Part shown: in pieces, positions 46,347 to 55,439 of the stretch | Layout: each line of letters begins with the position of its first letter | How positions within the stretch are numbered: the stretch's first letter is position 1 | Assembly (NCBI RefSeq): GCF_030733385.1 | Contig: NZ_JASHJC010000006.1 | Span: 218,382-282,381 of the forward strand | Direction: 5' to 3' | DNA length: 64,000 nt | From: Roseovarius sp. MMSF_3359 | GTDB taxonomy: Bacteria > Pseudomonadota > Alphaproteobacteria > Rhodobacterales > Rhodobacteraceae | Translations under genes and position numbers: made by a program | Notes under the pieces: generated by a model | The model's database searches: none | Told to the model about the DNA's origin: nothing | What the model saw: the letters and a program-made list of their open reading frames with translations, nothing else

Positions 46347-46847
46347 TCAGGCGTCCGATTTCGGCGCTTCAGCCTGCTGCGCCGCCTGGCGACGCTGAAT
46401 TTCGTTGCGATAAAGCTGCACGAAATCGATGCTTTCCAGGTTCAGCGGCGGGAAGCCACCATCGCGGGTAACATCGCTGACGATGCGGCGCACATAGGGG
46501 AAGATCATCCGCGGGCATTCGATCAGCAGGAACGGATGCATCTGCTCTTCGGGCACGCCCTCAACGTGGAACACACCGGCATATTCCATCTCAAGCAGGA
46601 AGAGCGGCGATTGATCTTCTTTGTTCTTACCCGCCACGTTCATCTTCATGATGACTTCATACTGGTGATCGGCCTTGCGCTTCTTGGCGTCAATATTGAC
46701 CCCCACGGTCACGTCAAGCTGCACTTCGCCGCCGGTGCCCTTCTGCGCGAGGATGTTCTCGAACGACAAGTCGCGGACAAACTGCGTGAGGACATTCATC
46801 TTTACTTGCGGTGCCTCGGTGGCGGCACCGTTTTCGTTTTCAGCCAT
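46347..46847 (-). CDS. secB: Protein-export chaperone SecB
   Basis: A 166-aa tetrameric chaperone holding preproteins unfolded for SecA. Family segments include FVRDLSFENILAQKG and the LLIECPRMIFPYVRRIVSDVTRDGGFPPL motif. The N and C termini are charged and flexible, as usual. It is convergent with dnaQ. Confidence 0.96.
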   Translation of the reverse strand: MAENENGAATEAPQVKMNVLTQFVRDLSFENILAQKGTGGEVQLDVTVGVNIDAKKRKADHQYEVIMKMNVAGKNKEDQSPLFLLEMEYAGVFHVEGVPEEQMHPFLLIECPRMIFPYVRRIVSDVTRDGGFPPLNLESIDFVQLYRNEIQRRQAAQQAEAPKSDA

Positions 46848-46907
46848 TTCTGTACTCCAAAAGGGTCAAAGCATTTGCCGCAGGCTTAACAGGATGGGGT
46901 GCAGGCC

Positions 46908-47423
46908 TCAATGCTTTGTCCAGCCGGAGGTCGGGTGGGTCGGTTTTTTCGGCGGATCCATGTCGGGCTGGGTGTCAACTTCCTCGAATTCGCCTTCGAT
47001 GATATCCGCACGGCCCGACCTTTGATGCGGGTGGGGCCGTCGCGACTGCCCTTGCGGGCCCATGTCGAACCGTTGCACATGCACCCGTTTGCGCAGGTAT
47101 TCAAAGGCCGCGTGACGCACCGGCGGCATCAGCAGGGCAAACCCGACGCCATCGGTAAAAAACCCCGGCGTCAGCAACAGCGCGCCCGCAAGCAGTATCA
47201 TCGCCCCATGGGCCAAAGGCTCGGTCGGATCGTCAAGCTCGGAAAAGGACCGCCGCAGATTGCCCATTGCCATGGCCCCCTGGGTCCGCACCAGCCAGGT
47301 TCCGATAATTGCCGTCAGAACCACCACGCCCAGCGTCGGCCACAGGCCAATGGCGCCGCCCACCTGAATGAAGAGGGCGATTTCGATCAGCGGGACAGCC
47401 AGGAAGGCCAGAAACAGCCACAT
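46908..47423 (-). CDS. FxsA-family membrane protein
   Basis: A 171-aa protein from the ATG at 47423 (MWLFLAFLAVP). Three hydrophobic segments (about 2-24, 27-46 and 75-100) carry the FxsA signature, including PLIEIALFIQVGGAIG and LLTPGFFTDGVGF. The C-terminal tail is charged and Pro-rich. In E. coli FxsA relieves phage exclusion by F plasmids. It is divergent from the Tim44-domain gene with 109 bp between. Confidence 0.88.
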   Translation of the reverse strand: MWLFLAFLAVPLIEIALFIQVGGAIGLWPTLGVVVLTAIIGTWLVRTQGAMAMGNLRRSFSELDDPTEPLAHGAMILLAGALLLTPGFFTDGVGFALLMPPVRHAAFEYLRKRVHVQRFDMGPQGQSRRPHPHQRSGRADIIEGEFEEVDTQPDMDPPKKPTHPTSGWTKH

Positions 47424-47532
47424 TGAGGCAACTCCTTTGTTTTGCAGGCCACATGGTGGACTTGAGAGCATCAACCCCCTACATAAGTGCCAGACAACGT
47501 TGTTACCATGCCCCGCACGATAAGAGGTACTT

Positions 47533-48192
47533 ATGAATTCGCCCATTCTTCAGCTTTTGGTGTTGGCTGGCATCGCCATCTTTCTGATTTTTCGGCTGAA
47601 AAGTGTGCTGGGAACCCGGGATGGTTTCGAAGCCCCGACGCAACGTGGCCCGGCACCGTCGGATAGCCGCCGGCAGGATTTCGAAGTGATCGAAGGTGGT
47701 CCGGATCACGACATCACCGACCATGTTGCCGAAGACAGCGAAGCCGCGGCTGCCCTTGCCGAAATGAAGCGGGCCGAGCCGTCCTTTAACGTGACCGAGT
47801 TCCTGCAGGGCGCGCGCGGCGCGTATGAGATGATCCTGATGGCGTTCGAACGCGGCAAGCTTGACGAGGTGACGCCGTTCCTGTCGGAAGACGTCTATGA
47901 AACCTTCGTTCAGGTGGTCGATGCCCGCGAAGAGCAGGGCCTGACCATCGAGGCGGATTTTGCCGGTGTTCGCGAGGTCAGCTTGCATGACGCACGTTTT
48001 GACCAGGCATCGAAGCGGGCCGAGATCACGATGAAATTTGTGGGCGAACTTTCGTCAGTTGTCCGCGACAAGGAAGGCGAGATCGTCGAAGGCAAGCCGG
48101 GGCAGACCAAGCGTCAGAAGGACGTTTGGACCTTCGAGCGTGTCATGGGGGCGGATGACCCGAACTGGCGGCTCGTTGCCACGGGCGAATGA
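47533..48192 (+). CDS. Tim44-domain membrane-associated protein
   Basis: A 219-aa protein with an N-terminal membrane anchor (ILQLLVLAGIAIFLIFRLKSVLG) followed by a Tim44-like domain at about 75-219 (FLQGARGAYEMILMAFERGKLDEVTPFLSEDVYETF). This is the alphaproteobacterial TimA type, which in Caulobacter is an inner-membrane protein related to mitochondrial Tim44. It overlaps mltA by 4 bp, so the two are coupled. Confidence 0.9.
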   Translation: MNSPILQLLVLAGIAIFLIFRLKSVLGTRDGFEAPTQRGPAPSDSRRQDFEVIEGGPDHDITDHVAEDSEAAAALAEMKRAEPSFNVTEFLQGARGAYEMILMAFERGKLDEVTPFLSEDVYETFVQVVDAREEQGLTIEADFAGVREVSLHDARFDQASKRAEITMKFVGELSSVVRDKEGEIVEGKPGQTKRQKDVWTFERVMGADDPNWRLVATGE

Positions 48193-49226
48193 CGCGCGCC
48201 TTTTGGGTGGCGTTGTGCTTCTGGCTGCCCTGGGCGGCCAGCGCGGAGACGGATGAGCTTTCCCATAAGATCCTCGATTTTGACGAGCTTGAGGCCTGGG
48301 AGGACGACGATCATGAAAAGGCGCTTGATGTCTTCCTGAACACCTGCCCCGACCTGAAAGACCATGACTGGAGTGCGCTATGCGCATTGGCGCAGCAGAA
48401 ACCCGCGGCAAAGGCGTTTTTTGAGCTTTTCTTTCGTCCGGTCCTGATCGAAAACAAAAAAAAGGCGCTTTTTACCGGGTATTTTGAGCCCGAATTGCAG
48501 GGATCGCTGCAACGCGACGCACGGTATCGTTATCCGGTCTACCGCGAACCTCATGCGTCGAAAATCTCGGAACAATGGCTGACCCGCCGCGAAATCGAAA
48601 CCAGCGGTGTGATGGAGGGCCGTCGGCTTGAAATTGCCTGGGTCGATGATCCGGTCGAACTGTTCTTCCTGCAAATTCAGGGGTCGGGGCGGATCAAACT
48701 CAACAATGGTCAGACGATCCGGGTCGGATATGGCGGCGCAAATGGTCATGAATACCGCTCGATCGGGGTCGAGCTGGTGCGGCGCGGCGTCTATCAGGCG
48801 CATCAGGTCTCGGCCGAGGTGATCAAGAATTGGGTCCGGCGCAATCCCGTCGAAGGGCGTGAACTTCTTTTCCATAACCCGTCCTATGTCTTTTTCCGCA
48901 AACTCAAGAACCTGTCGGCTGATCTAGGGCCGCTCGGCGCGATGAACCGGTCGGTCACGCCGATGCGGACGGTCGCGGTTGATCCGGCTTACGTGCCGCT
49001 TGGCGCGCCGGTCTGGGTAGAAAAGGACGGCGATGGCCCGATCCGCCGGTTGATGATCGCGCAGGACACCGGGTCGGCGATCAAGGGGCCGCAACGGGCC
49101 GATATCTTCTTTGGGACCGGCTACGAGGCGGGCCGTGCTGCCGGGCGGCTGAGCGATCCGGGCCGGATGGTGGTCTTGCTGCCGATCCAGCGCGCCTTTG
49201 CCATGCTGCCCGAGATCAACCAATGA
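48189..49226 (+). CDS. mltA: Membrane-bound lytic murein transglycosylase A
   Basis: A 345-aa protein with a signal peptide (FWVALCFWLPWAASA). The MltA domain contains LFTGYFEPELQGSL and ELFFLQIQGSGRI. The C-terminal 3D domain has GAPVWVEK and IAQDTGSAIKGPQRADIFFGTG with its conserved Asp residues. It cleaves peptidoglycan glycans. No lipobox Cys is seen after the signal. It is coupled to the Tim44 and Smr genes by 4-bp overlaps. Confidence 0.94.
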   Translation: MTRAFWVALCFWLPWAASAETDELSHKILDFDELEAWEDDDHEKALDVFLNTCPDLKDHDWSALCALAQQKPAAKAFFELFFRPVLIENKKKALFTGYFEPELQGSLQRDARYRYPVYREPHASKISEQWLTRREIETSGVMEGRRLEIAWVDDPVELFFLQIQGSGRIKLNNGQTIRVGYGGANGHEYRSIGVELVRRGVYQAHQVSAEVIKNWVRRNPVEGRELLFHNPSYVFFRKLKNLSADLGPLGAMNRSVTPMRTVAVDPAYVPLGAPVWVEKDGDGPIRRLMIAQDTGSAIKGPQRADIFFGTGYEAGRAAGRLSDPGRMVVLLPIQRAFAMLPEINQ

Positions 49227-49804
49227 CACGCCGCCGGCTTCGTCCCGACGAGTTGGATCTGTGGCGCAAGGTGGCCGATACCGCGCAACCGCTGCACCCG
49301 GACCGGCCGGCGCCAAAACTTCCGGCGATTGGCAAGGACCGTCCGAAACCGGCCCCCCGTCCTGTCGAAAAATTCGACCTCGGTGCGCGTAGTAATGGCA
49401 AGAAGCCGGGGCATGATGTGTTGCCGGGTCTGCCGGAACGCCTGGCGCAGGCACCAGTCAAGATGGACCGCAAGGCGTTTGGCAAGCTCAAGCGCGGGAA
49501 ACTGGCCCCCGAAGGCAAGATCGACCTGCATGGCAAGACATTGGACCAGGCGCATCCGGCGTTGACGCGGTTCATCCTCAAGGCCCATGCGGATGGGAAA
49601 CGTCTTGTGCTGGTGGTCACGGGCAAGGGCAAGGACCGCGATGATGGTGGCCCGATCCCCGTGCGTCTTGGCGTGTTGCGCCACAATGTGCCGCATTGGC
49701 TTTCGGTGCCGCCATTGGCGCAGGTGGTGTTGCAGGTCACCGAGGCGCATTTGAAACACGGCGGCGGCGGGGCCTATTACGTCTACCTACGCCGCGCGCG
49801 GTAG
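49223..49804 (+). CDS. Smr/MutS2-domain protein
   Basis: A 193-aa protein with a basic, Pro-rich N terminus and a C-terminal Smr domain. Its motifs are KIDLHGKTLDQAHPAL and LVLVVTGKGKDRDDGG, with the conserved DLHG histidine of Smr endonucleases. It is the last gene of the Tim44-mltA-smr operon and overlaps the MFS gene by 18 bp at the 3' end. Confidence 0.88.
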   Translation: MTRRRLRPDELDLWRKVADTAQPLHPDRPAPKLPAIGKDRPKPAPRPVEKFDLGARSNGKKPGHDVLPGLPERLAQAPVKMDRKAFGKLKRGKLAPEGKIDLHGKTLDQAHPALTRFILKAHADGKRLVLVVTGKGKDRDDGGPIPVRLGVLRHNVPHWLSVPPLAQVVLQVTEAHLKHGGGGAYYVYLRRAR

Positions 49805-51010
49805 CAGGGGCGCCGCCCGGGACACACCGATGAACATCATCACGCTGGCGAAGATGAAGTACACCGCGATGATGAGGTACTGCGCCTCGATCCCCATGCC
49901 GAGATCAATACCAAGGCCGGTGATCCCCGGCCCAATGGCCGAACCGAGCACCATGACCGCCGCGGCCATTGCCTTGATCGAGCCCAGGTGCCTCGTGCCG
50001 AAGAACTCGGCCCAGAACGCATTGGGAAGGGTGGTGTTTGCCCCGGTCGTTATGCCCAGGAAAAAGAATCCGAGCAGCATGGAAACCGGGCCGCTGGCAT
50101 AGGCAAAGACGATGAAAGCCGCGACCATCGGCAGTTGGAAATAAGGGATCAGGCGGGCCGTGCCGAACCGGTCCAGCGCCCAGCCCGAGAGTACCATCGC
50201 GCCGATGCCGGTGAGTGTATAGAACGGAAACATCGCCACCATTTCCACATGGGTCATGCCCTTGATTTCGGCAAAGTGTACCTGGTGGAAGAAAAACGCG
50301 GTGTTGAACGCGCCGGGACCAAGGAGGGCGGGCACCATGAACCAGAAAAGCCAGTGGCCAAGGGTCTGATTCCGGGTCCAGTGTTGGGCGCCCATGCCGA
50401 CCGCCTGATCCGATGAGGCCAGCGATTGCGGTGTGCGTTCGCGCCGCAGCAACATCAGCAGGACCGGCACGCCAAGTGCCGCAATCAAAGCCGAGAGCAC
50501 CCAGAGCGTCCGCCAGTCATAGATCAGCATCAGCGACACGAAGATGAGCGGCAACAGGGCTTCACCTATCGCAAATCCAAGCGTAGCGATGGCCAATGCC
50601 TTGCCGCGCGTCAGGATGAACCAGCGGGACATGGCGACAACGGCGATGTGGCTTGTCATGCCCTGGCCGGTGAATCGCAACGCGAGGATCACCAGGGGCA
50701 ACAACCAGACCGCGTGGTTGAGTGCCATGAACAAGCAAGCCGCCATCAGCATGAGCAGGATGACAGTGCCCAACGCGCGGGCGCGGAACCGATCGGTCAG
50801 GCCCCCGGCCCACACCATCAAAACCGCCGACGCGCCGGTACCAAGCGTGTAGATCCCGCCCCATTCCCCGTGGCTCAGCCCGAACTCCGATCTGATCTCG
50901 CCCGCGAAGATCGAGATGAAAAAGGTCTGTCCGAAGCTCGACAGGAAGGTCAGCAAGGCCCCGGCGCACAGCCAGGGCGCGTTATCCCTCAGGAAGCGGG
51001 GCGCCGGCAT
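49787..51010 (-). CDS. MFS transporter
   Basis: A 407-aa protein with about 12 hydrophobic segments. The loop 2-3 signature GLTDRFRARALGTVILL and a second copy GWALDRFGTARLIPY are present. The sequence resembles the oxalate/formate or monocarboxylate-type MFS group, but substrate is not predictable. It ends 5 bp downstream of the acyltransferase on the same strand. Confidence 0.88.
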   Translation of the reverse strand: MPAPRFLRDNAPWLCAGALLTFLSSFGQTFFISIFAGEIRSEFGLSHGEWGGIYTLGTGASAVLMVWAGGLTDRFRARALGTVILLMLMAACLFMALNHAVWLLPLVILALRFTGQGMTSHIAVVAMSRWFILTRGKALAIATLGFAIGEALLPLIFVSLMLIYDWRTLWVLSALIAALGVPVLLMLLRRERTPQSLASSDQAVGMGAQHWTRNQTLGHWLFWFMVPALLGPGAFNTAFFFHQVHFAEIKGMTHVEMVAMFPFYTLTGIGAMVLSGWALDRFGTARLIPYFQLPMVAAFIVFAYASGPVSMLLGFFFLGITTGANTTLPNAFWAEFFGTRHLGSIKAMAAAVMVLGSAIGPGITGLGIDLGMGIEAQYLIIAVYFIFASVMMFIGVSRAAPLLPRAA

Positions 51011-51015
51011 CGGCG

Positions 51016-52938
51016 CTATGTGCCCAGATCAAGATGAGAAAAGATAAGGGCCGCCAGTTTCTCGGAATAATTCTTGGTCACGTGGTTACGATCGAAGATC
51101 ACCATGTTTCCATCCCCGTCAATGGAGGGGCAGGACGCCGCATCGCAATAGAAATCCACGGTTTCAATATAGCCATCGACCACATCGGCAAGCCCACGGG
51201 TCGGTGCCACACTTGCCAATTGATCCTGCCGGGAGATGGTCTGCGATGCGTCGTGATCGCTGCGGATCCTCTGGATTTCATGTTCGGCTACGGGGGCATC
51301 ATAGATCGGCCCCTGCTCGACAAGGATTGTCTTGGCGCCCATTTCGCGGAAGAGGTCAACGGCTTGTCCGACCCGCCCACGCACCAACGTCGGTGAAGTC
51401 GGCTCGCCATCGAAAAGGACGTTGCCTGCTTCCATCGCGACAGAGAGATTTCCGATGATAAGGACGGTTTCGACATTAGGCAGTTTGCGGATCTGTTCGA
51501 TCACCTCCGCATGGGTTGCGGCGGTGCAGGTCGACAGCGCGGTGTTGCGCAGCCCGAGAACCGGCGGGCAACCATCGGCAACGAATGCCATCCCCGCAAC
51601 ACCGTTCTGCAGCGCAAGTTCATGCATACCGTGGAGCGATGCACCGGAAAGACTATCGCCCCACATGACAATTGTCGGTTCCTGATCCGCCACGCCAAAC
51701 CGACAATACTGCAACCCGAGTTCTTTGATCTTGGTGTCGCAATCGCGTCGTACATCACGTCGTTCGAGATACTTGATCAACTCCGGCGAGGCGTTTTCCA
51801 ATGCCCATTGGTAAGAAGGCACCGCTTTGTAATTTTCGTGGACAGTCGTCAGGAACACCGTCGTCGCGCCCGCCACCAATACGAAACAACCGGCCATCGA
51901 CAGGCAGAGTTGTTTGACCGACGCCGTTCGGCGGAAGGGGCGTTCGACCACCCAGTAGCTGAACGTCGCCAGAAGCAGCGAAAGCGCGATCAGGGCAAAT
52001 GCGAAATCCTCGAACATGGCGCTGCCGAAACGATGCTTGAAGAAGGCGAAGACCGGCTGGTGCCACAGATAGGCGCTGTAGGATACAAGCCCGATTGCCA
52101 CCATCGGCCGGGTCGCCAGCAGTCTATTGGCGATCGTCCCCTTGCGGGCGAAAAGGATGATGAGGCCCGTGCCAATGGTCGCGGGCAGGGCATAGGCGCC
52201 CGGGAACGGGGTATGGTGGGTATAGATGAAGATCGGGACGACGATCAGGATTAGGCCCGCAATCGACAACAGATCGGCCTGGGTGGTTCGGGTGAAATCC
52301 GGGTTTTTCCGCAAATAGATCGCTGCAAAAACACCAACCAGAAGCTCCCATCCCCGGGCGGGCAAGAGGAAGAACGTGGCCGACGGGCGATTGTAGATCC
52401 CCCATTGCGACAGGATCAGGCTGGCGATGAACAATACCACGAGCGAGATCATGACCACCCTCTGACCAAGCGGCATCAGGATCATCATCAGAACCGGAAA
52501 GATGATGTAATATTGCTCTTCAACCGCGAGGCTCCAGGTATGCAGAAGCGGTTTCAGCTCGGCAGTGGTTTCGAAATAGCCGGCTTCCATCCAGAAAAGG
52601 AAGTTCGACACGAAGAAGGTCACCGCCGTGAGGCTTTCGGCAAAATCCCTGAGGTCGCGCGGCATCAGCCAGAACCAGGCGAAGGGAACACATGCCAACA
52701 TGACGAAGAAGAGCGCCGGTAAAATCCGCCGGGCGCGGCGTTCGTAAAACCGCAGGATCGAAAACCGGCCCTCGTCCAGCTCGTTGATGATGATGGTGGA
52801 GATCAGGTAACCACTGATGACGAAAAACACGTCGACGCCGATGAAACCACCGCCAAATGGTGCGATGCCAGCATGAAACAGAATGACGGGAACAACGGCC
52901 AGTGTCCTCAGGCCATCAATCTCACCGCGATATTTCAT
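51016..52938 (-). CDS. Membrane acyltransferase 3 with periplasmic SGNH domain
   Basis: A 640-aa OafA/YrhL-type protein. Residues 1-360 hold about 11 membrane helices with the family start RGEIDGLRTLAVVPVILFHAGI and the R-rich loop. The C-terminal 250 residues are an SGNH-like domain with the Ser in MWGDSLSGASLHGM and the D-x-x-H in IFDRNHVTKNYS. Such proteins O-acetylate lipopolysaccharide, capsule or other surface sugars. The target is unknown. Confidence 0.93.
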   Translation of the reverse strand: MKYRGEIDGLRTLAVVPVILFHAGIAPFGGGFIGVDVFFVISGYLISTIIINELDEGRFSILRFYERRARRILPALFFVMLACVPFAWFWLMPRDLRDFAESLTAVTFFVSNFLFWMEAGYFETTAELKPLLHTWSLAVEEQYYIIFPVLMMILMPLGQRVVMISLVVLFIASLILSQWGIYNRPSATFFLLPARGWELLVGVFAAIYLRKNPDFTRTTQADLLSIAGLILIVVPIFIYTHHTPFPGAYALPATIGTGLIILFARKGTIANRLLATRPMVAIGLVSYSAYLWHQPVFAFFKHRFGSAMFEDFAFALIALSLLLATFSYWVVERPFRRTASVKQLCLSMAGCFVLVAGATTVFLTTVHENYKAVPSYQWALENASPELIKYLERRDVRRDCDTKIKELGLQYCRFGVADQEPTIVMWGDSLSGASLHGMHELALQNGVAGMAFVADGCPPVLGLRNTALSTCTAATHAEVIEQIRKLPNVETVLIIGNLSVAMEAGNVLFDGEPTSPTLVRGRVGQAVDLFREMGAKTILVEQGPIYDAPVAEHEIQRIRSDHDASQTISRQDQLASVAPTRGLADVVDGYIETVDFYCDAASCPSIDGDGNMVIFDRNHVTKNYSEKLAALIFSHLDLGT

Positions 52939-53061
52939 TCATTAACTCCGACACGCGGCAGGTTTCCATTTCGCCGCGATGTACACAATCACCGCCCGAT
53001 TTGCGAGGTAAAAAACACGCGGGATAAGGATCAGGTTGGCGGGTGTGCTCGCGTTGGAACC

Positions 53062-54426
53062 TTATTCGGCATCATCTTTCTTCAGGCGTTTGCATGCTTC
53101 GTGGAACCCGCCATCGCAACCAAGCTGGTAGAAATGTTCGATTTGTGAGTCGAGGCGGAAAGCGCCTCTCTGGTTTTCGGCGAAAAAAGCGACATTCGTG
53201 CATCCGATTGGATCACCCAGATTGCAGGATTTTTCGAAATATTCGACCGCCAGGAAATCATCCTGCTCGCCCGCCATGCCCTTGGCATAGATGTTTCCCA
53301 GGCCGTTGCAGCCACCGCCATTACCCGCGTCGCAGGCGGTCTTGTAAGCCTCGAACGCCTTCTTTCCATCCGCCGCAACACCTCTTCCGAACTCATAGTT
53401 CACGCCGAGATTGGCACAGGCGATGGGATCGCCCAAGGTACATCCGCGCTTCGAAAACGCGACGCTCACCGGGAGGTCGGGGTCCGAAATTTGAGTGCCA
53501 TTATGGAGGCTTCCGGCGCGGGTACAGCTATCGGCATAGGCCAGGGAACAACCCTTTTCGTGCCACGCCAGTTCTTCGTCGAAATCCTGTTTCCAAAACG
53601 GGGCCATCACCCCCGCCAAAGCACCCGCGACATAACAGCCTTGTCCAAAGCCAAATGTGCAGGATTTCTCGAAAAACATCCTGCGGGCCTTGATCTCTTT
53701 GGGGTCGGAGGGCTGCTCGGGATACCTGTTGCCCATATCGAAACAGCCCTCGCCAAAGTTGAATTCACATGACTGCTCGACCAGATCCAGCCCTTTTTGT
53801 TCGCTGCTTCCTGGAGCCAATCCGTCGAGATGGAGTTGCCCCAGGCGATAGCAACTGTATCCGGCATTTCGGGCGCAGGCGAAGGAGAGGATTTCCGCGG
53901 CCTTGTCATGATCCACCGGAAATACATCGCCATCGACATAAAGAGAGGCCTCGAAAGCACAAGCGTCCGCATCCGCCCGGCATGAGCGCCGGGCAAGTTG
54001 CGCGATAAGAAGGGGGTCGACATCGCCCAATGCCGTTTCCCTGAAATAGGAAGCGACGGCAACACAGGCGAATTCATGACCGAAATCGCAGCTTGGCCCC
54101 AGAAGCGCCATCGCGGCATCGGGATCAAGAGCCAGGTCGCGACCATCAAAAAGCTGGCCGCCCACCACCGTGCGGGATAGTTGATCCCCGCCGAGACATT
54201 CGAAGTAGTAGAGGGCGAATTTCAGGTTTCCCCGCAGTAATTCCCATACACGCGCCGGATCGGATTTCGGCACCATGCCCGAGACGCAGATCGCATCACG
54301 GTTGCTGCCGCAGGTTTCCTCTTGGGCAGTCGCAGCATCGCCATTGAGCGTCATCCAAAGGCACAATCCCGCCGCTCCGATGACCCGCTTGAAAGTTGAA
54401 ATTGCGGGGTGGCGGAAAGTGGGCAC
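53062..54426 (-). CDS. Secreted cysteine-paired Sel1-repeat protein
   Basis: A 454-aa protein from a GTG at 54426, behind GAGG. It has a signal peptide (VIGAAGLCLWMTLNGDAATA) and about ten Sel1-like repeats of roughly 36 residues. Almost every repeat carries C-x7-C, for example CEFNFGEGC, CTLGDPIAC and CNLGDPIGC, the disulfide pattern of the Helicobacter Hcp proteins. Such repeats form a stiff, cross-linked alpha-solenoid for protein contacts. Other in-frame starts up to 54495 would place sequence before the signal. No partner is evident. Confidence 0.88.
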   Translation of the reverse strand: MPTFRHPAISTFKRVIGAAGLCLWMTLNGDAATAQEETCGSNRDAICVSGMVPKSDPARVWELLRGNLKFALYYFECLGGDQLSRTVVGGQLFDGRDLALDPDAAMALLGPSCDFGHEFACVAVASYFRETALGDVDPLLIAQLARRSCRADADACAFEASLYVDGDVFPVDHDKAAEILSFACARNAGYSCYRLGQLHLDGLAPGSSEQKGLDLVEQSCEFNFGEGCFDMGNRYPEQPSDPKEIKARRMFFEKSCTFGFGQGCYVAGALAGVMAPFWKQDFDEELAWHEKGCSLAYADSCTRAGSLHNGTQISDPDLPVSVAFSKRGCTLGDPIACANLGVNYEFGRGVAADGKKAFEAYKTACDAGNGGGCNGLGNIYAKGMAGEQDDFLAVEYFEKSCNLGDPIGCTNVAFFAENQRGAFRLDSQIEHFYQLGCDGGFHEACKRLKKDDAE

Positions 54427-54542
54427 TCGAACCTCATCAAGTAGGAAAACAGGTATGACGTGTAACGGCGTTACGTTTTTCACCCTAGTGAACATCGCAG
54501 GCGGTTTTCAACCACCACGCGCCCCGATTGTTTCACCTGACC

Positions 54543-55430
54543 TCAATGCGTCAGCAGCAACCGGTCCGTGACCACTTCACCCTCAAGCGTTTTCCCTTCC
54601 ATCTGGAACCGCTTCAGCATGGAGCGGCCGCAGTTTACCGGGACCTGGCGGGCAAAAAGCGTGGTGGGAAAATCATACCCGCAATCGGTCGCGCCGGACT
54701 TTTTCGACCCGTCCAGGCTAAGCGCGACAAAGGCACCCCGGGCCTTGGCGCGTTCGATGGCGCGGAAAAGCTCTTCGAGGTCAAAACCCTGCGCACCGTA
54801 AAGGATCGCCTGGCTATGGCTATAGGGCGGGTCGCAATAGACCACGTCGCCATCGCCCGCACGATCAAGCGACTCGGCGTATTCGCGGTGAAAGAACGCG
54901 GTGCCGTGAACCCGGGCGGCCCATTCATCGACACGGCGCGCGAAGGCATCGAAATGGATCGGGCGATGGGCGCCGCAGGGCGTGGACATATACCCGTCCT
55001 TCTTGCGGAATCGCACGACGCCACCATAGGCCGCGCGGGTCAGGAACAGAAAATCCGCCGGGTTGGCCTGAGTGTTGTACCGCGCCTTGATGGTCTCGTA
55101 TTGCGCAACCTTGTCGCCATCCTGCGCCTCGATCCAACGGTCCCGATACCACGTCTTGACGATCTCGGGATCCTCGCGCAGCGCCTGCCAGATCCCGATC
55201 AGGGGCGCGAAACTGTCCGCCGCTTCGGCCCGATTGGGGGAAAGGACGCCCAAAACGGCGCCGGAGCCCAGGAACGGCTCATGGTAGGTGCCAAAGCGGT
55301 TCGGAAAATACGAGATGATCTCATGGGCAAACCGTTGTTTGTTCCCGATCCATTTCAAAAGCTGCGTTTTGAACGGCGCGACATCATCGGTTGTGTTGAT
55401 CGTCCTCGATATCCGGTCCTGCTTGTTCAC
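54543..55430 (-). CDS. D12-class (Dam-type) DNA adenine methyltransferase
   Basis: A 295-aa protein with the alpha-class N6-adenine methyltransferase layout. Motif X is LLKWIGNKQRFA near residue 24, motif I is EPFLGSGAVLGVL, and catalytic motif IV is VVYCDPPYSHSQ. No restriction nuclease is adjacent, so it is probably a solitary methylase; GATC or another target cannot be told. It starts 9 bp after the hslU stop on the same strand, so they are likely co-transcribed. Confidence 0.9.
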   Translation of the reverse strand: MNKQDRISRTINTTDDVAPFKTQLLKWIGNKQRFAHEIISYFPNRFGTYHEPFLGSGAVLGVLSPNRAEAADSFAPLIGIWQALREDPEIVKTWYRDRWIEAQDGDKVAQYETIKARYNTQANPADFLFLTRAAYGGVVRFRKKDGYMSTPCGAHRPIHFDAFARRVDEWAARVHGTAFFHREYAESLDRAGDGDVVYCDPPYSHSQAILYGAQGFDLEELFRAIERAKARGAFVALSLDGSKKSGATDCGYDFPTTLFARQVPVNCGRSMLKRFQMEGKTLEGEVVTDRLLLTH

Positions 55431-55439
55431 CTGCGGGGC

